DNA of 64,000 bases from Stenomitos frigidus ULC18 (GCF_003003795.1 NZ_PVWK01000140.1:62001-126000), one strand, 5' to 3'. Shown: positions 44,290-53,253, counted from the first letter of the stretch. The notes: generated by a model from the letters alone, not told the origin. A program made the numbers and translations.

Positions 44290-45393
44290 GTGACAACCAC
44301 CGTTTCGGAACGTTCCTTGTCATCCGGATCGACCTCGCTTCAAAACGCTTCTGACGCTCCGCGCTTGTGGCTCCCTGAGCGCGTTTTGTTCACGCCTTCA
44401 GCCTTGGAGTTGCCTTGGGGGCAGCAGATTCTGTCGCGTGTAGAGGCACTAAACTTGCCCGTTGAAACCTTGCCGCGCGATCGCCTGACGGGATTGCGGG
44501 GTGAAGATGACCGCGAGACCTACGCGATCGCCAAACGGACTCTTGCCGTTGTCGTTGCTCCACCTAGTCACTTTAAGCTCAGTCCCATTCCACCCTCCGC
44601 AGACTGGCAGTTTCATTTGGCGGAAGGCTGTCCGGCTCACTGTCAGTACTGCTATCTGGCAGGCAGTCTGCAAGGGCCACCGGTGATTCGGGCGTATGCC
44701 AATCTGCCGCAGATTTTAGAGAACCTGGCAGCGTATGAGCGTCCCGGTCAAATAACCTCTTACGAAGTCAGTTGCTACACCGATCCGCTCGGTATTGAGC
44801 ATTTGACGGGTAGCCTTGCCGAATGCATTCGCTACTTTGGTACGCGACCTGATGCTCATCTGCGTTGGGTGTCGAAATTTGATGGAGTCGATCGTCTGCT
44901 TGACCTACCGCACAATGGGCGCACACGCTGCCGGATGAGTGTAAATGCAGCTCCGATCGCTCAAAAGCTTGAGGGTGGCACAGCTTTTGTCGCTAAGCGT
45001 CTGCAGGCACTACGACAACTGGCCTTACCCCGATCTCAGGGTGGCGGTGGTTATCCGATTGGACTGGTGATTGCGCCGATTATGCCGATCGATGATTGGC
45101 AGATTCACTACAGCCAGTTGTTTGATGCCATTGAAGCGGCGATCGACTTCGATTGTGATTTCACCTTTGAACTTATTTCTCACCGCTTTACACCCGGCTC
45201 CAAGGATGCGCTGCTGAGTTGGTACCCCAACACAACCCTTGACCTGGACGAGTCTACCCGTAGCGTCAAACGCAACAAGTTTGGCGGCACGAAATATGTT
45301 TACGCTACCGAAACGATGAAGACCCTGCGTCGCTTTTTTGAGCAAGAAATTGCCCGACGCTTTCCGCAAGCAAGGGTACTTTACTGGACTTAA
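44290..45393 (+). CDS. Spore photoproduct lyase-like radical SAM protein
   Basis: The protein has about 367 residues. The radical SAM cluster motif CPAHCQYCYLAGSLQG (CX3CX2C) binds the 4Fe-4S cluster. The following AYANLPQIL, SCYTDPLGIEHLTGSLAECIRYF and RWVSKFDGVDRLL segments, and the C-terminal region FELISHRFTPGSKDALLSWYPNTTLDLD with RNKFGGTKYVY, match the SplB family. SplB repairs spore photoproduct in DNA. Cyanobacteria make no endospores, so a UV-damage or other radical role is likely but unproved. The start is uncertain: GTG 44290 or TTG 44284, both after GAGAAG. A TTG at 44236 lies inside a palindrome and is unlikely. Confidence 0.87.
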   Translation: MTTTVSERSLSSGSTSLQNASDAPRLWLPERVLFTPSALELPWGQQILSRVEALNLPVETLPRDRLTGLRGEDDRETYAIAKRTLAVVVAPPSHFKLSPIPPSADWQFHLAEGCPAHCQYCYLAGSLQGPPVIRAYANLPQILENLAAYERPGQITSYEVSCYTDPLGIEHLTGSLAECIRYFGTRPDAHLRWVSKFDGVDRLLDLPHNGRTRCRMSVNAAPIAQKLEGGTAFVAKRLQALRQLALPRSQGGGGYPIGLVIAPIMPIDDWQIHYSQLFDAIEAAIDFDCDFTFELISHRFTPGSKDALLSWYPNTTLDLDESTRSVKRNKFGGTKYVYATETMKTLRRFFEQEIARRFPQARVLYWT

Positions 45394-45404
45394 AAGCTTT
45401 GGGC

Positions 45405-45523
45405 TGGCGATTAAAATCGCGCCTACAAGCACCAAGTCCGCCTGCGCGGACTAAGCTTTGCATGGGTTTTCGAGAACCCGTGTAGGCGGGTTTTGTCTCT
45501 GTAGCTGCGGTTTCAACGCCCAT
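45405..45523. repeat. Structured dispersed repeat with nested hairpins
   Basis: GCGATTAAAATCGC opens the element. GCCTACA/TGTAGGC, GTCCGC-CTGC-GCGGAC and GGGTT-TTCGA-GAACCC form nested stems. The block GTGTAGGCGGGTTTTGTCTC is a sequence type I know as dispersed in cyanobacterial spacers. It starts 12 bp after the radical SAM stop codon. Confidence 0.7.
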
Positions 45524-45663
45524 CGGAAAGATTTGTCAGGCAGGCAGCTTAAAAGCTTTCCTCAAAATGCCTCAGATTTAGCCAGGTTACGACGGACGTA
45601 CTGATTGCCAAGCCATAATGGAAATACTATGAATGAATATGCTCCTGAAACCTGGAAGGTCGT

Positions 45664-45885
45664 ATGACTAAGCGATTGGATGTTGAAGCAGCGATTAAGC
45701 AATTACCAGAGCGTGAAGTCCGCGATCTTGCAAAGTGGCTGCAAGACTATCTGAATGAGATCTGGGATCGGCAAATTGAAGCCGATCTAGCATCGGGGAA
45801 ATTAGATCATTTAATGGCTCAAGCAGAAGCAGAGATTGCAGCAGAGAGCGTGAGGGATTTAGATGGAGTCCTTCGCAACGGCTGA
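45664..45885 (+). CDS. Type II antitoxin-like protein (73 aa)
   Basis: The small acidic protein MTKRLDVEAAIKQLPEREVRDLAKWLQDYLNEIWDRQIEADL looks like the antitoxin partner of RelE/ParE-type toxins: a short N-terminal helical domain, then a flexible acidic helix (AGKLDHLMAQAEAEIAAESVRDLDGV) suited to wrapping the toxin. AAGG lies close before the ATG. Its 3' end overlaps the start of the toxin frame by 23 bp, the usual arrangement for such operons. Confidence 0.75.
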   Translation: MTKRLDVEAAIKQLPEREVRDLAKWLQDYLNEIWDRQIEADLASGKLDHLMAQAEAEIAAESVRDLDGVLRNG

Positions 45886-46121
45886 TTTCTGGAAGGCTTA
45901 TGCGGCACTGCCACCTGATCTATAAAGAGCAAGCGCAGAAAACGTACCAACTTTGGCAGGAAAATTCACTTCATCCTTCTCTGCATTTCAAGAAAGTCGG
46001 TAAGCATCTTTGGTCTGTTCGTGTCGGTGGTGTCTATCGAGCCTTAGCTTTGAAGAAAGGCGACGATTATTATTGGTTTTGGATTGGTGCTCACGATGAA
46101 TATGAGCGTTTTTTGCATTAG
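45863..46121 (+). pseudogene. Frameshifted RelE/ParE-like toxin
   Basis: Translation from ATG 45863 gives MESFATADFWKAYAALPPDL, the expected N-terminus of this toxin family, then hits TAA at 45923-45925. The rest of the toxin (YKEQAQKTYQLWQENSLHPSLHFKKVGKHLWSVRVGGVYRALAL...WIGAHDEYERFL) continues in another frame up to 46121, with the break near 45917-45922. An ATG at 45900 opens that second frame but would give a toxin lacking its first helix, with an unrelated MRHCHL start. Either the toxin is inactivated by a 1-2 base change or the base call is wrong. The catalytic-region residues themselves look intact. Confidence 0.65.
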
Positions 46122-46192
46122 TCTCTCTCATAGGGCATGTTACGCCGCACCAACACACCGAAGCTGATGGATTACCGACTTCTCCATCAGGT

Positions 46193-47251
46193 TTATTCCG
46201 AAAGTAGTTCGGAGTACACTGCCACTGTTTCAGCGTGAACTCGTGCTACTTTCAGCCAGTCTAGATTTCGGCGCGATCGCGCTTTCCACTCCTTCAACAA
46301 CTCAGAATCACGTAGTAAGGGGGCGATCGCGTCTGCCAATGCTGTGGGCTTGGCGGTTGCTACAAGGATACCTGCTTTGCCACCATCCAACGCTTCTGGA
46401 ATGCCGTCAACATTGCTTGCTACGATCGCGCAACCAGCTCCCCGCGCTTCTGATAGGACTAAACCAAACGGCTCCTGACGCGAGGCGAGGACGAAAATAT
46501 CGGTAGCGTGTAAGTAGCGCTGGGGTTCTGCCTGGTAGCCTTCAAAGTGAATGCGATTTGCAACGGCTGTAGCGTGTGCTTGCGCCTCAAATTCGGCGCG
46601 ATCGGGGCCATTGCCAATTAAATAGAGATGAGCGTCTGGGAACTCTGCTCCCAGACGCTCAAACGCCGTAATCAGGTCTGCAATGCCTTTGCGATGGTAC
46701 ATACCAGCCAGTGTGGCGATCGAGGGATGCTGAAGCGTGACAGGCGGCAATTCCGATAACCGTTCGCGCGGACTGCCCAACGTGCCGTTGCAGACCACTC
46801 GCAGTTTTGCTTGGGGGATGCCTCGCTGAGCCATCGAGTCTGCTACTGACTGACTGACGGCAAGTACGCGGTCGGCTAACCCCATTAAAATGGCGCTGCG
46901 CTGGAATTCGTTGTGGACAGTAGACACCAGTCTGTAGGGTGACTGTCCTCGGAGTGTCCATGCGATTACGATGCCCGTCATCATGTGAGCGTGAACAACG
47001 TCTGGCTGCATGGTTTTCACTAGCGTCCGATACAGCCCAGCCGCCCGCAGCAGATTCAGTGGTTGACGGCGTTGATCGAGCGGCACGTGGGTCACTCCGT
47101 AGCGGCCTAAGAGGCGATCATAGCTCCCTCCCGCAGACGCGACGACCACCTTATGACCAGCTTCTGCCTGCAGGCATGCTAAATCGACTGCCGCATTAAC
47201 GATGCCGTTGCCAATTTCCTGAATGTGGTTGAGGAGGTGCAAAATTCGCAT
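46193..47251 (-). CDS. GT4-family glycosyltransferase
   Basis: The 352-residue GT-B fold enzyme has an N-terminal Rossmann half beginning MRILHLLNHIQEIGNGIVNAAVDLA, HAHMM in the middle, and the C-terminal donor site SRQEPFGLVLSEARGAGCAIVASNVDGIPE (the E-x7-E motif). It should transfer a sugar from a nucleotide donor to a growing cell-surface glycan. It starts 5 bp after the stop of the fusion gene, so it is the last gene of the same transcript. The sugar specificity cannot be read. Confidence 0.93.
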   Translation of the reverse strand: MRILHLLNHIQEIGNGIVNAAVDLACLQAEAGHKVVVASAGGSYDRLLGRYGVTHVPLDQRRQPLNLLRAAGLYRTLVKTMQPDVVHAHMMTGIVIAWTLRGQSPYRLVSTVHNEFQRSAILMGLADRVLAVSQSVADSMAQRGIPQAKLRVVCNGTLGSPRERLSELPPVTLQHPSIATLAGMYHRKGIADLITAFERLGAEFPDAHLYLIGNGPDRAEFEAQAHATAVANRIHFEGYQAEPQRYLHATDIFVLASRQEPFGLVLSEARGAGCAIVASNVDGIPEALDGGKAGILVATAKPTALADAIAPLLRDSELLKEWKARSRRNLDWLKVARVHAETVAVYSELLSE

Positions 47252-47256
47252 GTTGC

Positions 47257-50200
47257 TTAACTGACCTGAAGAGCCTTCTGGTGTGTTAGTTGCGACAGCA
47301 CATGGATGTACTGATCGGTAACGCGATCGACTGAAAATTCCTGGGCACGTTGGCGGAGCACATCAGCGGCGATCGGCGCTTGCAAGGTAGCTAGGATACC
47401 CTCTGCCAGCGCTGCCGGATCGTTTACGGGAACCAGCTTGCCATACTTGCCACCCTCCAAAATTTCGGCGGGTCCACTGGGGCAATCGGTGGAGACGATC
47501 GCGGTGCCTGCTGCCATCGCTTCGGCGACGACATTGCCAAAGCCTTCAAAAATTGAGGACAGTGCAAAAACGCTGGCATGAGCCATGTAGGCATAGGGAT
47601 TTTCGGCAAAGCCCGGTAGCGCTACGTCGTCTTGCAAGCCCAGTGCACGGATCTGTGCCTCCAGCTTTGCCCGATCTTCGCCTTCGCCTAAAATCATCAG
47701 CCGTGCCGATCGCTGTTTGCGCACGATCGCAAACGCCTCTACCAGAGTGGGAAAGTCTTTCTGACTGACCAAACGACCGACACCCAGAATGACGGGTGGT
47801 TCTCCTGTTGCGAACCAGGGATGGTCAACGGGCTGCTGCATTTTTGCAAGCACCGCAGGCGTGACGACCGGGTTATAAATCACTCGAATGGTGTCTGATG
47901 AGATTCCTGTTAACCGAGCAACATCCTCTGCAACACCTTTGGATGCCGCCACGATCGCATCTGCCCACGGGTAAAATAAGCGCACCAATTTGGGTCTGAT
48001 CCGGCCGATCGTGTTGGGTTGATGATCACGAAACTGCTGCGACAGATTCGTTTGCACACACATCACAACTCGAGTGGGTACGCCAGCTAATCGTTGTGCC
48101 CAGGTTGCAGAACTGAGAATATCCAGGGCCGAAAAGAGTACGGACGGTTGTTCCTGTTGTAAGTAGCGACGCAGTGCCAGTGTTTTCGATACCAGCAGTG
48201 GCGATCGTGCCTTCAAGTCCACAATCCGAATCGAGGACGGCACGGTGTCTAGATAGGCTCCTTTGGTCTCTGCCAGTACCAGGTCAATTTTGAAGCCACG
48301 TCCTGCCAAACCTTCTGCAAGATGAAGCATCGCTCGTTCGGCACCACCGCCTTCGAGGGCGGGAAGGAAAACGCTGAGGAAGGGCGTAGAGGGAGAAAAG
48401 GGCATAGGGTGAGAGGGGGAGGGGGGGAGGGGAGATGGCGATGGAGGGGAATTTTTGAATGTTGTATAGCCTTTGGCATTCCAGAAACGCGAAGCGTCTC
48501 CAAAGGAGATTTGCCTTAATTCTGACCGCTGACTGCTGACTACCGCTTGCAACAATTGATCGATCTGTTGCCAAATGTGATTGATGTCAAAGCGTTGCGT
48601 GGCCTCGACTTGGGCAGCTTGGGCAATTGTGTGAACGGGCTCTGGATGATCGCGGCAGTGGGCGATCGCGGCGGCTAGTGCCTGTACATCGCCTGGTGGC
48701 ACTAACCAACCAGTGACGCCTGACTCGACTAATTCCACAGCGCCGCCAGAGGCAGAAGCGATGACAGGTCGCCCACAGAGCATGGCTTCGGCAATGACAC
48801 GCCCAAAGGGCTCGGGTGCTGTAGAGGTGTGAGCCACCACATTACACGCCTGCATTAACGGTACGACATCAGAGCGGAAGCCTAAGAAACGCACTCGGTC
48901 TTGTAGCCCTAACGCGTCTACTTGTGCCTTAAGTGTCTGCACATAGTCCTGTTCACCAAAAAGCGCATCACCAACAAAGAGAGCGACAACATCGGCAGGG
49001 CAGTGAGGCAACGCTTCAAGCAAAATATGCTGTCCTTTCCAGGGAGACAGACGGCTAAAATGCCCTACCACAAAGCGATCGTCTAGCCCAAGCTGTTGCT
49101 TTAACTGGGTTGTCATCCCACTTGCTTGCTTGTATGTGGCTAATTCAAAACCGTTGTAAACCACAGCCGCTAAATCTGCCCGTCCACCCGCGTCAATAAA
49201 TGCATCCCGGCTAGCCTCTGAGGTGGCGATCACTTGACTGGCAAAGCGATTGGCTAAGGTGACAGCAAGACGGCGATTCGTCGGGCTAAAGTGATCGTCG
49301 GAAAGAATGTCGTGCAAATGGAACACCAGCGGACGGCGACTGAACAGGCTTGCCAGTACACCGACCACCAATGCCTTTTGAGTGTTGGCATAAATCAGAT
49401 CGTAGCGACGGCTGAGACGCGCTACTTTCATCGCTATTGGTAGCAGTTGCCCGAGGCTTTGCAATCCCTGCACTAAACCGCTGTCTTTCCGCACCTGAAT
49501 GGGTTCTGTTTCCAAGACCTTGACTGGTACTCCATGTTTGCTCAACGCCGCTTCAAACGGACCATTGGTGAAGAGACAAACCAGGCATCGATCGCGATAC
49601 GGCTGCACAATATCCAAGAGACACAATTCCGCACCTGCCAGTGCACCACTTTGGTCAAGAAAAAGAATCTTCATTGCCGTTGTTGGAGACGCTGGATCGA
49701 GAGGCTGTGTTGCGCTTGCTTTGGGGCTCATGATTATTTGTCTTAGACCATTGACCATTGGCATTTCAATCCATAAATAGGTGAGATACCCTGTGACGAG
49801 TGTGGTTGTCAGCAACAAACCAGCAGTAACTGGATAACCAATACGGTCAAGCAGATGGGTTGTGACGATCAGCTTCAACAGTACCGAGAGACAGAGATAG
49901 TGTGTCAAATAAACCGAATAAGAAGCATCACCCAAAGACGTAAATAGTCGTGCTAGCAATGTCGTTGTTTGGCGGCGCGATCGTTGCAAGTCGAAGGCCG
50001 CTGCACCAAAGACGATCAGCGTTGACGGTATGCCATAAGCAAGAACGGGATTCAGAATGAGCGATCGCTCCGCTTGAGCAAAACCAAAGAGGAGAAAGCA
50101 TGACGTACCTAACAGTAAGAAAAAGGTACTCTTTAGCTTCAAACGGTTCAGTAGCACCAGGCAAGCCGCTAAACAGCCCAGCAGAAACTCAAGATTGTGA

Positions 50201-50892
50201 GCGTTAAACAGAAACTGCAGCAGAAAGTGCTTCTCTGGGTTGATACTACCTGAAAGACTGTCTAAGAAGAGAACAACTGTACCGAAGAGCCATCCCAATA
50301 GCAAATAACGAAATCGTTTGAGCGGTAGTACGATGGCGAGTGCAAAGACGACATAAAAAAGCATTTCATGGGTCAATGACCAGCCCACAATTAAGATAGG
50401 AAGATGCGGCTGGGGCACTAACAATAACGATTGAACAATGACCGCTAAATCACGTTCATGGCCGTAGCCCACTTGAGGCGCTAAGAAGTAGATGGGCAGT
50501 ATGGCTAAGGTGATCAGCCAATAGAGCGGATAAATCCGAATGAGTCGTTTGAGAATAAACGGTTTGAGTCGATTGCGCTGACCAATATCGGCTTGATGAA
50601 CGAAGAAAATAATAAAGCCACTGAGTACAAAGAAAAAATCGACTCCAGCACCACCAAAGGTGAACAAGTTACCTAAAAACGGCTGACCCAGCTTTTCTTG
50701 GCTCAGTTGAGTGATGTGGAACAGCAGCACCAGCAAAGCGGCAACGCCCCGACAGATCTGAATGCCTTCTAAGCGAGGTTTTACCGCTTTTTGCAACGCG
50801 ATCGAGGCTGCTGTAGAACCCACTGCTCCTATCTGATCGGTCACAGCAGTGCTGTCAGCGACGGGTAGATCCTTCCCACTTGATGCCCTCAT
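47257..50892 (-). CDS. Acyltransferase 3 - GT4 - GT4 triple fusion (1211 aa)
   Basis: ATG 50892 overlaps the upstream TGA (ATGA), which fixes the start; an ATG 26 codons earlier lies inside the upstream gene. Residues about 40-385 are a multi-pass acyltransferase 3 domain (LEGIQICRGVAALLVLLFHITQL; FGGAGVDFFFVLSGFIIFF; GWSLTHEMLFYVVFA) that should acylate glycans. After a short linker a GT4 enzyme starts at about 407 (MKILFLDQSGALAGAELCLLDIV) with EPFGRVIAEAMLCGRPVIASASGG. A second GT4 begins at about 840 (VFLPALEGGGAERAMLHLAEGLAGRGF) with EGFGNVVAEAMAAGTAIVSTD. The second linker (about 786-839) is translated repeat DNA. It could be one polypeptide, or a recent merger of genes whose internal starts (ATG 49674; ATG near 48408) are still used. 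Confidence 0.85.
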   Translation of the reverse strand: MRASSGKDLPVADSTAVTDQIGAVGSTAASIALQKAVKPRLEGIQICRGVAALLVLLFHITQLSQEKLGQPFLGNLFTFGGAGVDFFFVLSGFIIFFVHQADIGQRNRLKPFILKRLIRIYPLYWLITLAILPIYFLAPQVGYGHERDLAVIVQSLLLVPQPHLPILIVGWSLTHEMLFYVVFALAIVLPLKRFRYLLLGWLFGTVVLFLDSLSGSINPEKHFLLQFLFNAHNLEFLLGCLAACLVLLNRLKLKSTFFLLLGTSCFLLFGFAQAERSLILNPVLAYGIPSTLIVFGAAAFDLQRSRRQTTTLLARLFTSLGDASYSVYLTHYLCLSVLLKLIVTTHLLDRIGYPVTAGLLLTTTLVTGYLTYLWIEMPMVNGLRQIIMSPKASATQPLDPASPTTAMKILFLDQSGALAGAELCLLDIVQPYRDRCLVCLFTNGPFEAALSKHGVPVKVLETEPIQVRKDSGLVQGLQSLGQLLPIAMKVARLSRRYDLIYANTQKALVVGVLASLFSRRPLVFHLHDILSDDHFSPTNRRLAVTLANRFASQVIATSEASRDAFIDAGGRADLAAVVYNGFELATYKQASGMTTQLKQQLGLDDRFVVGHFSRLSPWKGQHILLEALPHCPADVVALFVGDALFGEQDYVQTLKAQVDALGLQDRVRFLGFRSDVVPLMQACNVVAHTSTAPEPFGRVIAEAMLCGRPVIASASGGAVELVESGVTGWLVPPGDVQALAAAIAHCRDHPEPVHTIAQAAQVEATQRFDINHIWQQIDQLLQAVVSSQRSELRQISFGDASRFWNAKGYTTFKNSPPSPSPLPPSPSHPMPFSPSTPFLSVFLPALEGGGAERAMLHLAEGLAGRGFKIDLVLAETKGAYLDTVPSSIRIVDLKARSPLLVSKTLALRRYLQQEQPSVLFSALDILSSATWAQRLAGVPTRVVMCVQTNLSQQFRDHQPNTIGRIRPKLVRLFYPWADAIVAASKGVAEDVARLTGISSDTIRVIYNPVVTPAVLAKMQQPVDHPWFATGEPPVILGVGRLVSQKDFPTLVEAFAIVRKQRSARLMILGEGEDRAKLEAQIRALGLQDDVALPGFAENPYAYMAHASVFALSSIFEGFGNVVAEAMAAGTAIVSTDCPSGPAEILEGGKYGKLVPVNDPAALAEGILATLQAPIAADVLRQRAQEFSVDRVTDQYIHVLSQLTHQKALQVS
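48376..48537 (-). repeat. Intergenic-type repeats translated as the linker of the fusion protein
   Basis: Read on the minus strand, the segment contains TCAGCAGTCAGCGGTCAG heptamer-like repeats, then CTCCTTTGGAGACGCTTCGCG-type repeat sequence, then a polypyrimidine run of C and T. All three are kinds normally seen between cyanobacterial genes. Here they are in frame and encode SSQRSELRQISFGDASRFW and a Pro/Ser run. Confidence 0.75.
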
Positions 50893-52304
50893 TCGCTTCC
50901 TACCTCCGACAGCAGCTGTTGCTGACGATAGAAGCGTTGAGCTGCCAGTGCGATACCTGCAAAACTCCACATCACGACGCCCGATAACGCCAGCGTCGAA
51001 CTGCCCAAGCCGATTTGGGCAAACACACCCAGGCTGATGGCACGTGACGCGCTGACAAAGGGGTCAGATCGCCCCTCTGTTCCCCGAAACAGGCTAAAAA
51101 ACAGCAGAATCATGCCGCCCAGATAGGGGATAGTCCCGAACCAACCCAGGTTAAACAGCATTGACAGAATGCCGCTATCATTGCTGCCCAGGCTATCGTT
51201 CGCCAGCACAAAGCCCAGCCCGTTGCCTGGAATTTCTGCCAGCGCATCACCCAAAATCTGACCGTATCCTTCCAGGCGCTGGTTGTAGCTCACGTCGTTC
51301 TGCGTATTCGAGAAGGTTTGCAGCCGCGCCGCGATCGCCCCTGAAAATGGCTGCATATTCACGAGCGGAATCACACAGATTGCCATCACCAAAATCGTCA
51401 CAATCAATCGCATCTGCAGTCGTGGCTTGAGCGATGGAATGTACATCACCACGCCCACCACCCACCCCAACCAGGACGATCGCACCAGCGAGAGCAAAAA
51501 CGATAGATAACCGACGCCGACTGCCGCAAACCGCAACATACTCTGACTGCTAAACAGCAACAGGAGTCCCGCCATCATCACGGTGGCAAACGGCCCCGGC
51601 GAATTCATGGTGCTGAAGACGCGCATTCCCAAGGGCTCTGGCGTACCAAACGCGATCGACTTTGAATTAATCAACCAAAAGCGATCCCATTCTGGTGCGA
51701 TGAGATATTGCAGTACCCCGTATGCTCCTGATACCAGCACGCCCCACAAAAACACACGCTCTAAATTCTGGCGATAGGCCGGGTAGCTCCGCCAGTTAAC
51801 GAACAAATGAAAGCCAAACAGAATAGGCGCTAACCAGTTCAGCAGCGGCACCACAACTGCCGTCGGTGGGTACTTAATGAGACCGACCAACATGCCATAG
51901 AGAACTCCCCCCGCCGATAAAATAAACGGCAACCCATCCTGTCTCAGGTAACGGGGAAAATGCTGCACAAAGGTCAACCCCGTCAGCATCATCACCAGAA
52001 ACGGTGCCAGCAACACAGGGCTTGGATCAACCCAACCACTCTGAAAGTCGATCAAGCGCCTGACAAACGGAGTCAAGAACGCGAGCCACCAGGCAAAGCC
52101 CAGATAGAGCACTGGATAGCGCCGAAACAGAAAAAGCCCAACTGCCAGCGCCCCAGCAGGATAGGCCAACCGCAGCAACCCACCCGCATGCGCCAGGATG
52201 CAGAGCAATGAGAAGAACACCAATCCTAACATGGCAGTCCACGCCAGCGTTGGCTGTAAACCAAACTGGGGGCGACGACTGGGAGTGGCGACATCGGTTT
52301 GCAT
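50889..52304 (-). CDS. O-antigen polymerase/ligase family membrane protein (Wzy/WaaL-like)
   Basis: The 471-residue protein has about 11-12 hydrophobic helices and a large extracytoplasmic loop (SKSIAFGTPEPLGMRVFSTMNSPGPFATVMMAG, then SYNQRLEGYGQILGDALAEIPGNGLGFVLANDSLGSNDSGILSMLFNLGWFG). This is the layout of the O-antigen ligase/Wzy family. It should join lipid-linked repeat units or transfer the finished chain to an acceptor. Its TGA overlaps the ATG of the fusion gene, so the two are translationally coupled. Confidence 0.87.
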   Translation of the reverse strand: MQTDVATPSRRPQFGLQPTLAWTAMLGLVFFSLLCILAHAGGLLRLAYPAGALAVGLFLFRRYPVLYLGFAWWLAFLTPFVRRLIDFQSGWVDPSPVLLAPFLVMMLTGLTFVQHFPRYLRQDGLPFILSAGGVLYGMLVGLIKYPPTAVVVPLLNWLAPILFGFHLFVNWRSYPAYRQNLERVFLWGVLVSGAYGVLQYLIAPEWDRFWLINSKSIAFGTPEPLGMRVFSTMNSPGPFATVMMAGLLLLFSSQSMLRFAAVGVGYLSFLLSLVRSSWLGWVVGVVMYIPSLKPRLQMRLIVTILVMAICVIPLVNMQPFSGAIAARLQTFSNTQNDVSYNQRLEGYGQILGDALAEIPGNGLGFVLANDSLGSNDSGILSMLFNLGWFGTIPYLGGMILLFFSLFRGTEGRSDPFVSASRAISLGVFAQIGLGSSTLALSGVVMWSFAGIALAAQRFYRQQQLLSEVGSE

Positions 52305-52385
52305 CGGGAAAAGTTGAAGGGGACAGGCTAAAGGCTAAAGGAGTTTTTAGTTTTTAGAAGAAAGCTGACTGCTGACCGCTCAATT

Positions 52386-52440
52386 AATTCAAAACTCATA
52401 ATTCAAAACTCAAAACTCAAAATTGATCATTCAAAACTCA
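52386..52440. repeat. Short AATTCAAAACTC-type repeats
   Basis: About four imperfect copies of (A)ATTCAAAACTC lie between the ligase and GT2 genes. Related ACTCAAAAC runs occur at about 1850-1866, and the reverse-complement type GTTTTGAGTT at about 61258-61280. These are short tandemly repeated repetitive sequences typical of cyanobacterial spacers. Confidence 0.6.
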
Positions 52441-53253
52441 TTTCCTGCCTTGTCGCCTCGCTTTCCAATCAATTTCGTACAGCTTGGCTTCCTTCAAAAA
52501 GATATAAAAACTCCACAATCCAGAGAGGGTAAAACCCGCCATGCCCTGACGAAACATGCCGTACCAGAGGTACTGCTGTACAAATTTAGCCAAGGGTTTG
52601 AGCACCAGGCGGAGCAGGCTAAAGCGTGTGCCGGTACGGTGAGCCTGCTGGGCATCCAAGTCGGTGTAGCGATTGAAGCGAATCACTAAATCGCTGATGT
52701 CGCGGAACCCGTAATGCCAGATCACGCCTGGCAGTTTCACCACGGGAGCATCTTTGATATCGGGGCCTTCATGCACCAGCACGTCTTTAATGCGAAACAC
52801 GGTTTTGTTGTAAAGACGTGTGTGGTACTCCGGTCGTGTGTCGAGCCAGGTGTCCCAAAAGTCGCCGATGCGAACAGCAGAGAAGGCGTTGGCTGTGATC
52901 GTGGGTGCCTGCTTCCATTCCAGCAATGCATTTGACAGACGATTGTCAATCACCTCATCCGCATCAATGAAGAAAATCCAATCGTGCTGTGCCTTGTCAG
53001 CACCAAAATTACGCTGATTGGAGTAGCCCGACCAGGGATTGTGATAAACCTGACAGCCGAGATCGTGAGCGATCTGAACAGTGGCATCCTCGCTACCACT
53101 GTCTACAACCACAATTTCATCAGCAAACGGTTTGCACGATCGAATGGCGTTGGCGATACATTCCTCTTCGTTCTGCGCAATGATGACGATCGACAACTGT
53201 CTTAACGGTATTGCGTTCACTGATTTAGATGGTGATGCTTGGCTCACTTGCAT
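52438..53253 (-). CDS. GT2 glycosyltransferase, WaaE/KdtX-like
   Basis: The 271-residue GT-A fold enzyme starts its catalytic domain with LSIVIIAQNEEECIANAIRSCKPFADEIVVVDSGSEDATVQIA. The metal-binding FIDADEVID and the acceptor segment ARIGDFWDTWLDTRPEYHTRLYN-like region (VRIGDFW...) fit the WaaE family of LPS-core beta-glucosyltransferases. The C-terminus has a membrane-associating hydrophobic patch (LWYGMFRQGMAGFTLSGLWSFYIFLKEAKLYE). It probably acts at the inner membrane in the cluster's glycan pathway. Confidence 0.9.
   Translation of the reverse strand: MQVSQASPSKSVNAIPLRQLSIVIIAQNEEECIANAIRSCKPFADEIVVVDSGSEDATVQIAHDLGCQVYHNPWSGYSNQRNFGADKAQHDWIFFIDADEVIDNRLSNALLEWKQAPTITANAFSAVRIGDFWDTWLDTRPEYHTRLYNKTVFRIKDVLVHEGPDIKDAPVVKLPGVIWHYGFRDISDLVIRFNRYTDLDAQQAHRTGTRFSLLRLVLKPLAKFVQQYLWYGMFRQGMAGFTLSGLWSFYIFLKEAKLYEIDWKARRQGRK

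Noticed and set aside
44166-44354. A 62-codon plus-strand frame before the radical SAM gene
   Set aside because: It overlaps the real gene in another frame and runs through the 20-bp palindrome; it has no recognisable domain.
50893-50970. Longer N-terminus of the acyltransferase-GT fusion
   Set aside because: It lies entirely within the ligase gene, and the ATGA overlap at 50889-50892 gives a standard coupled start.
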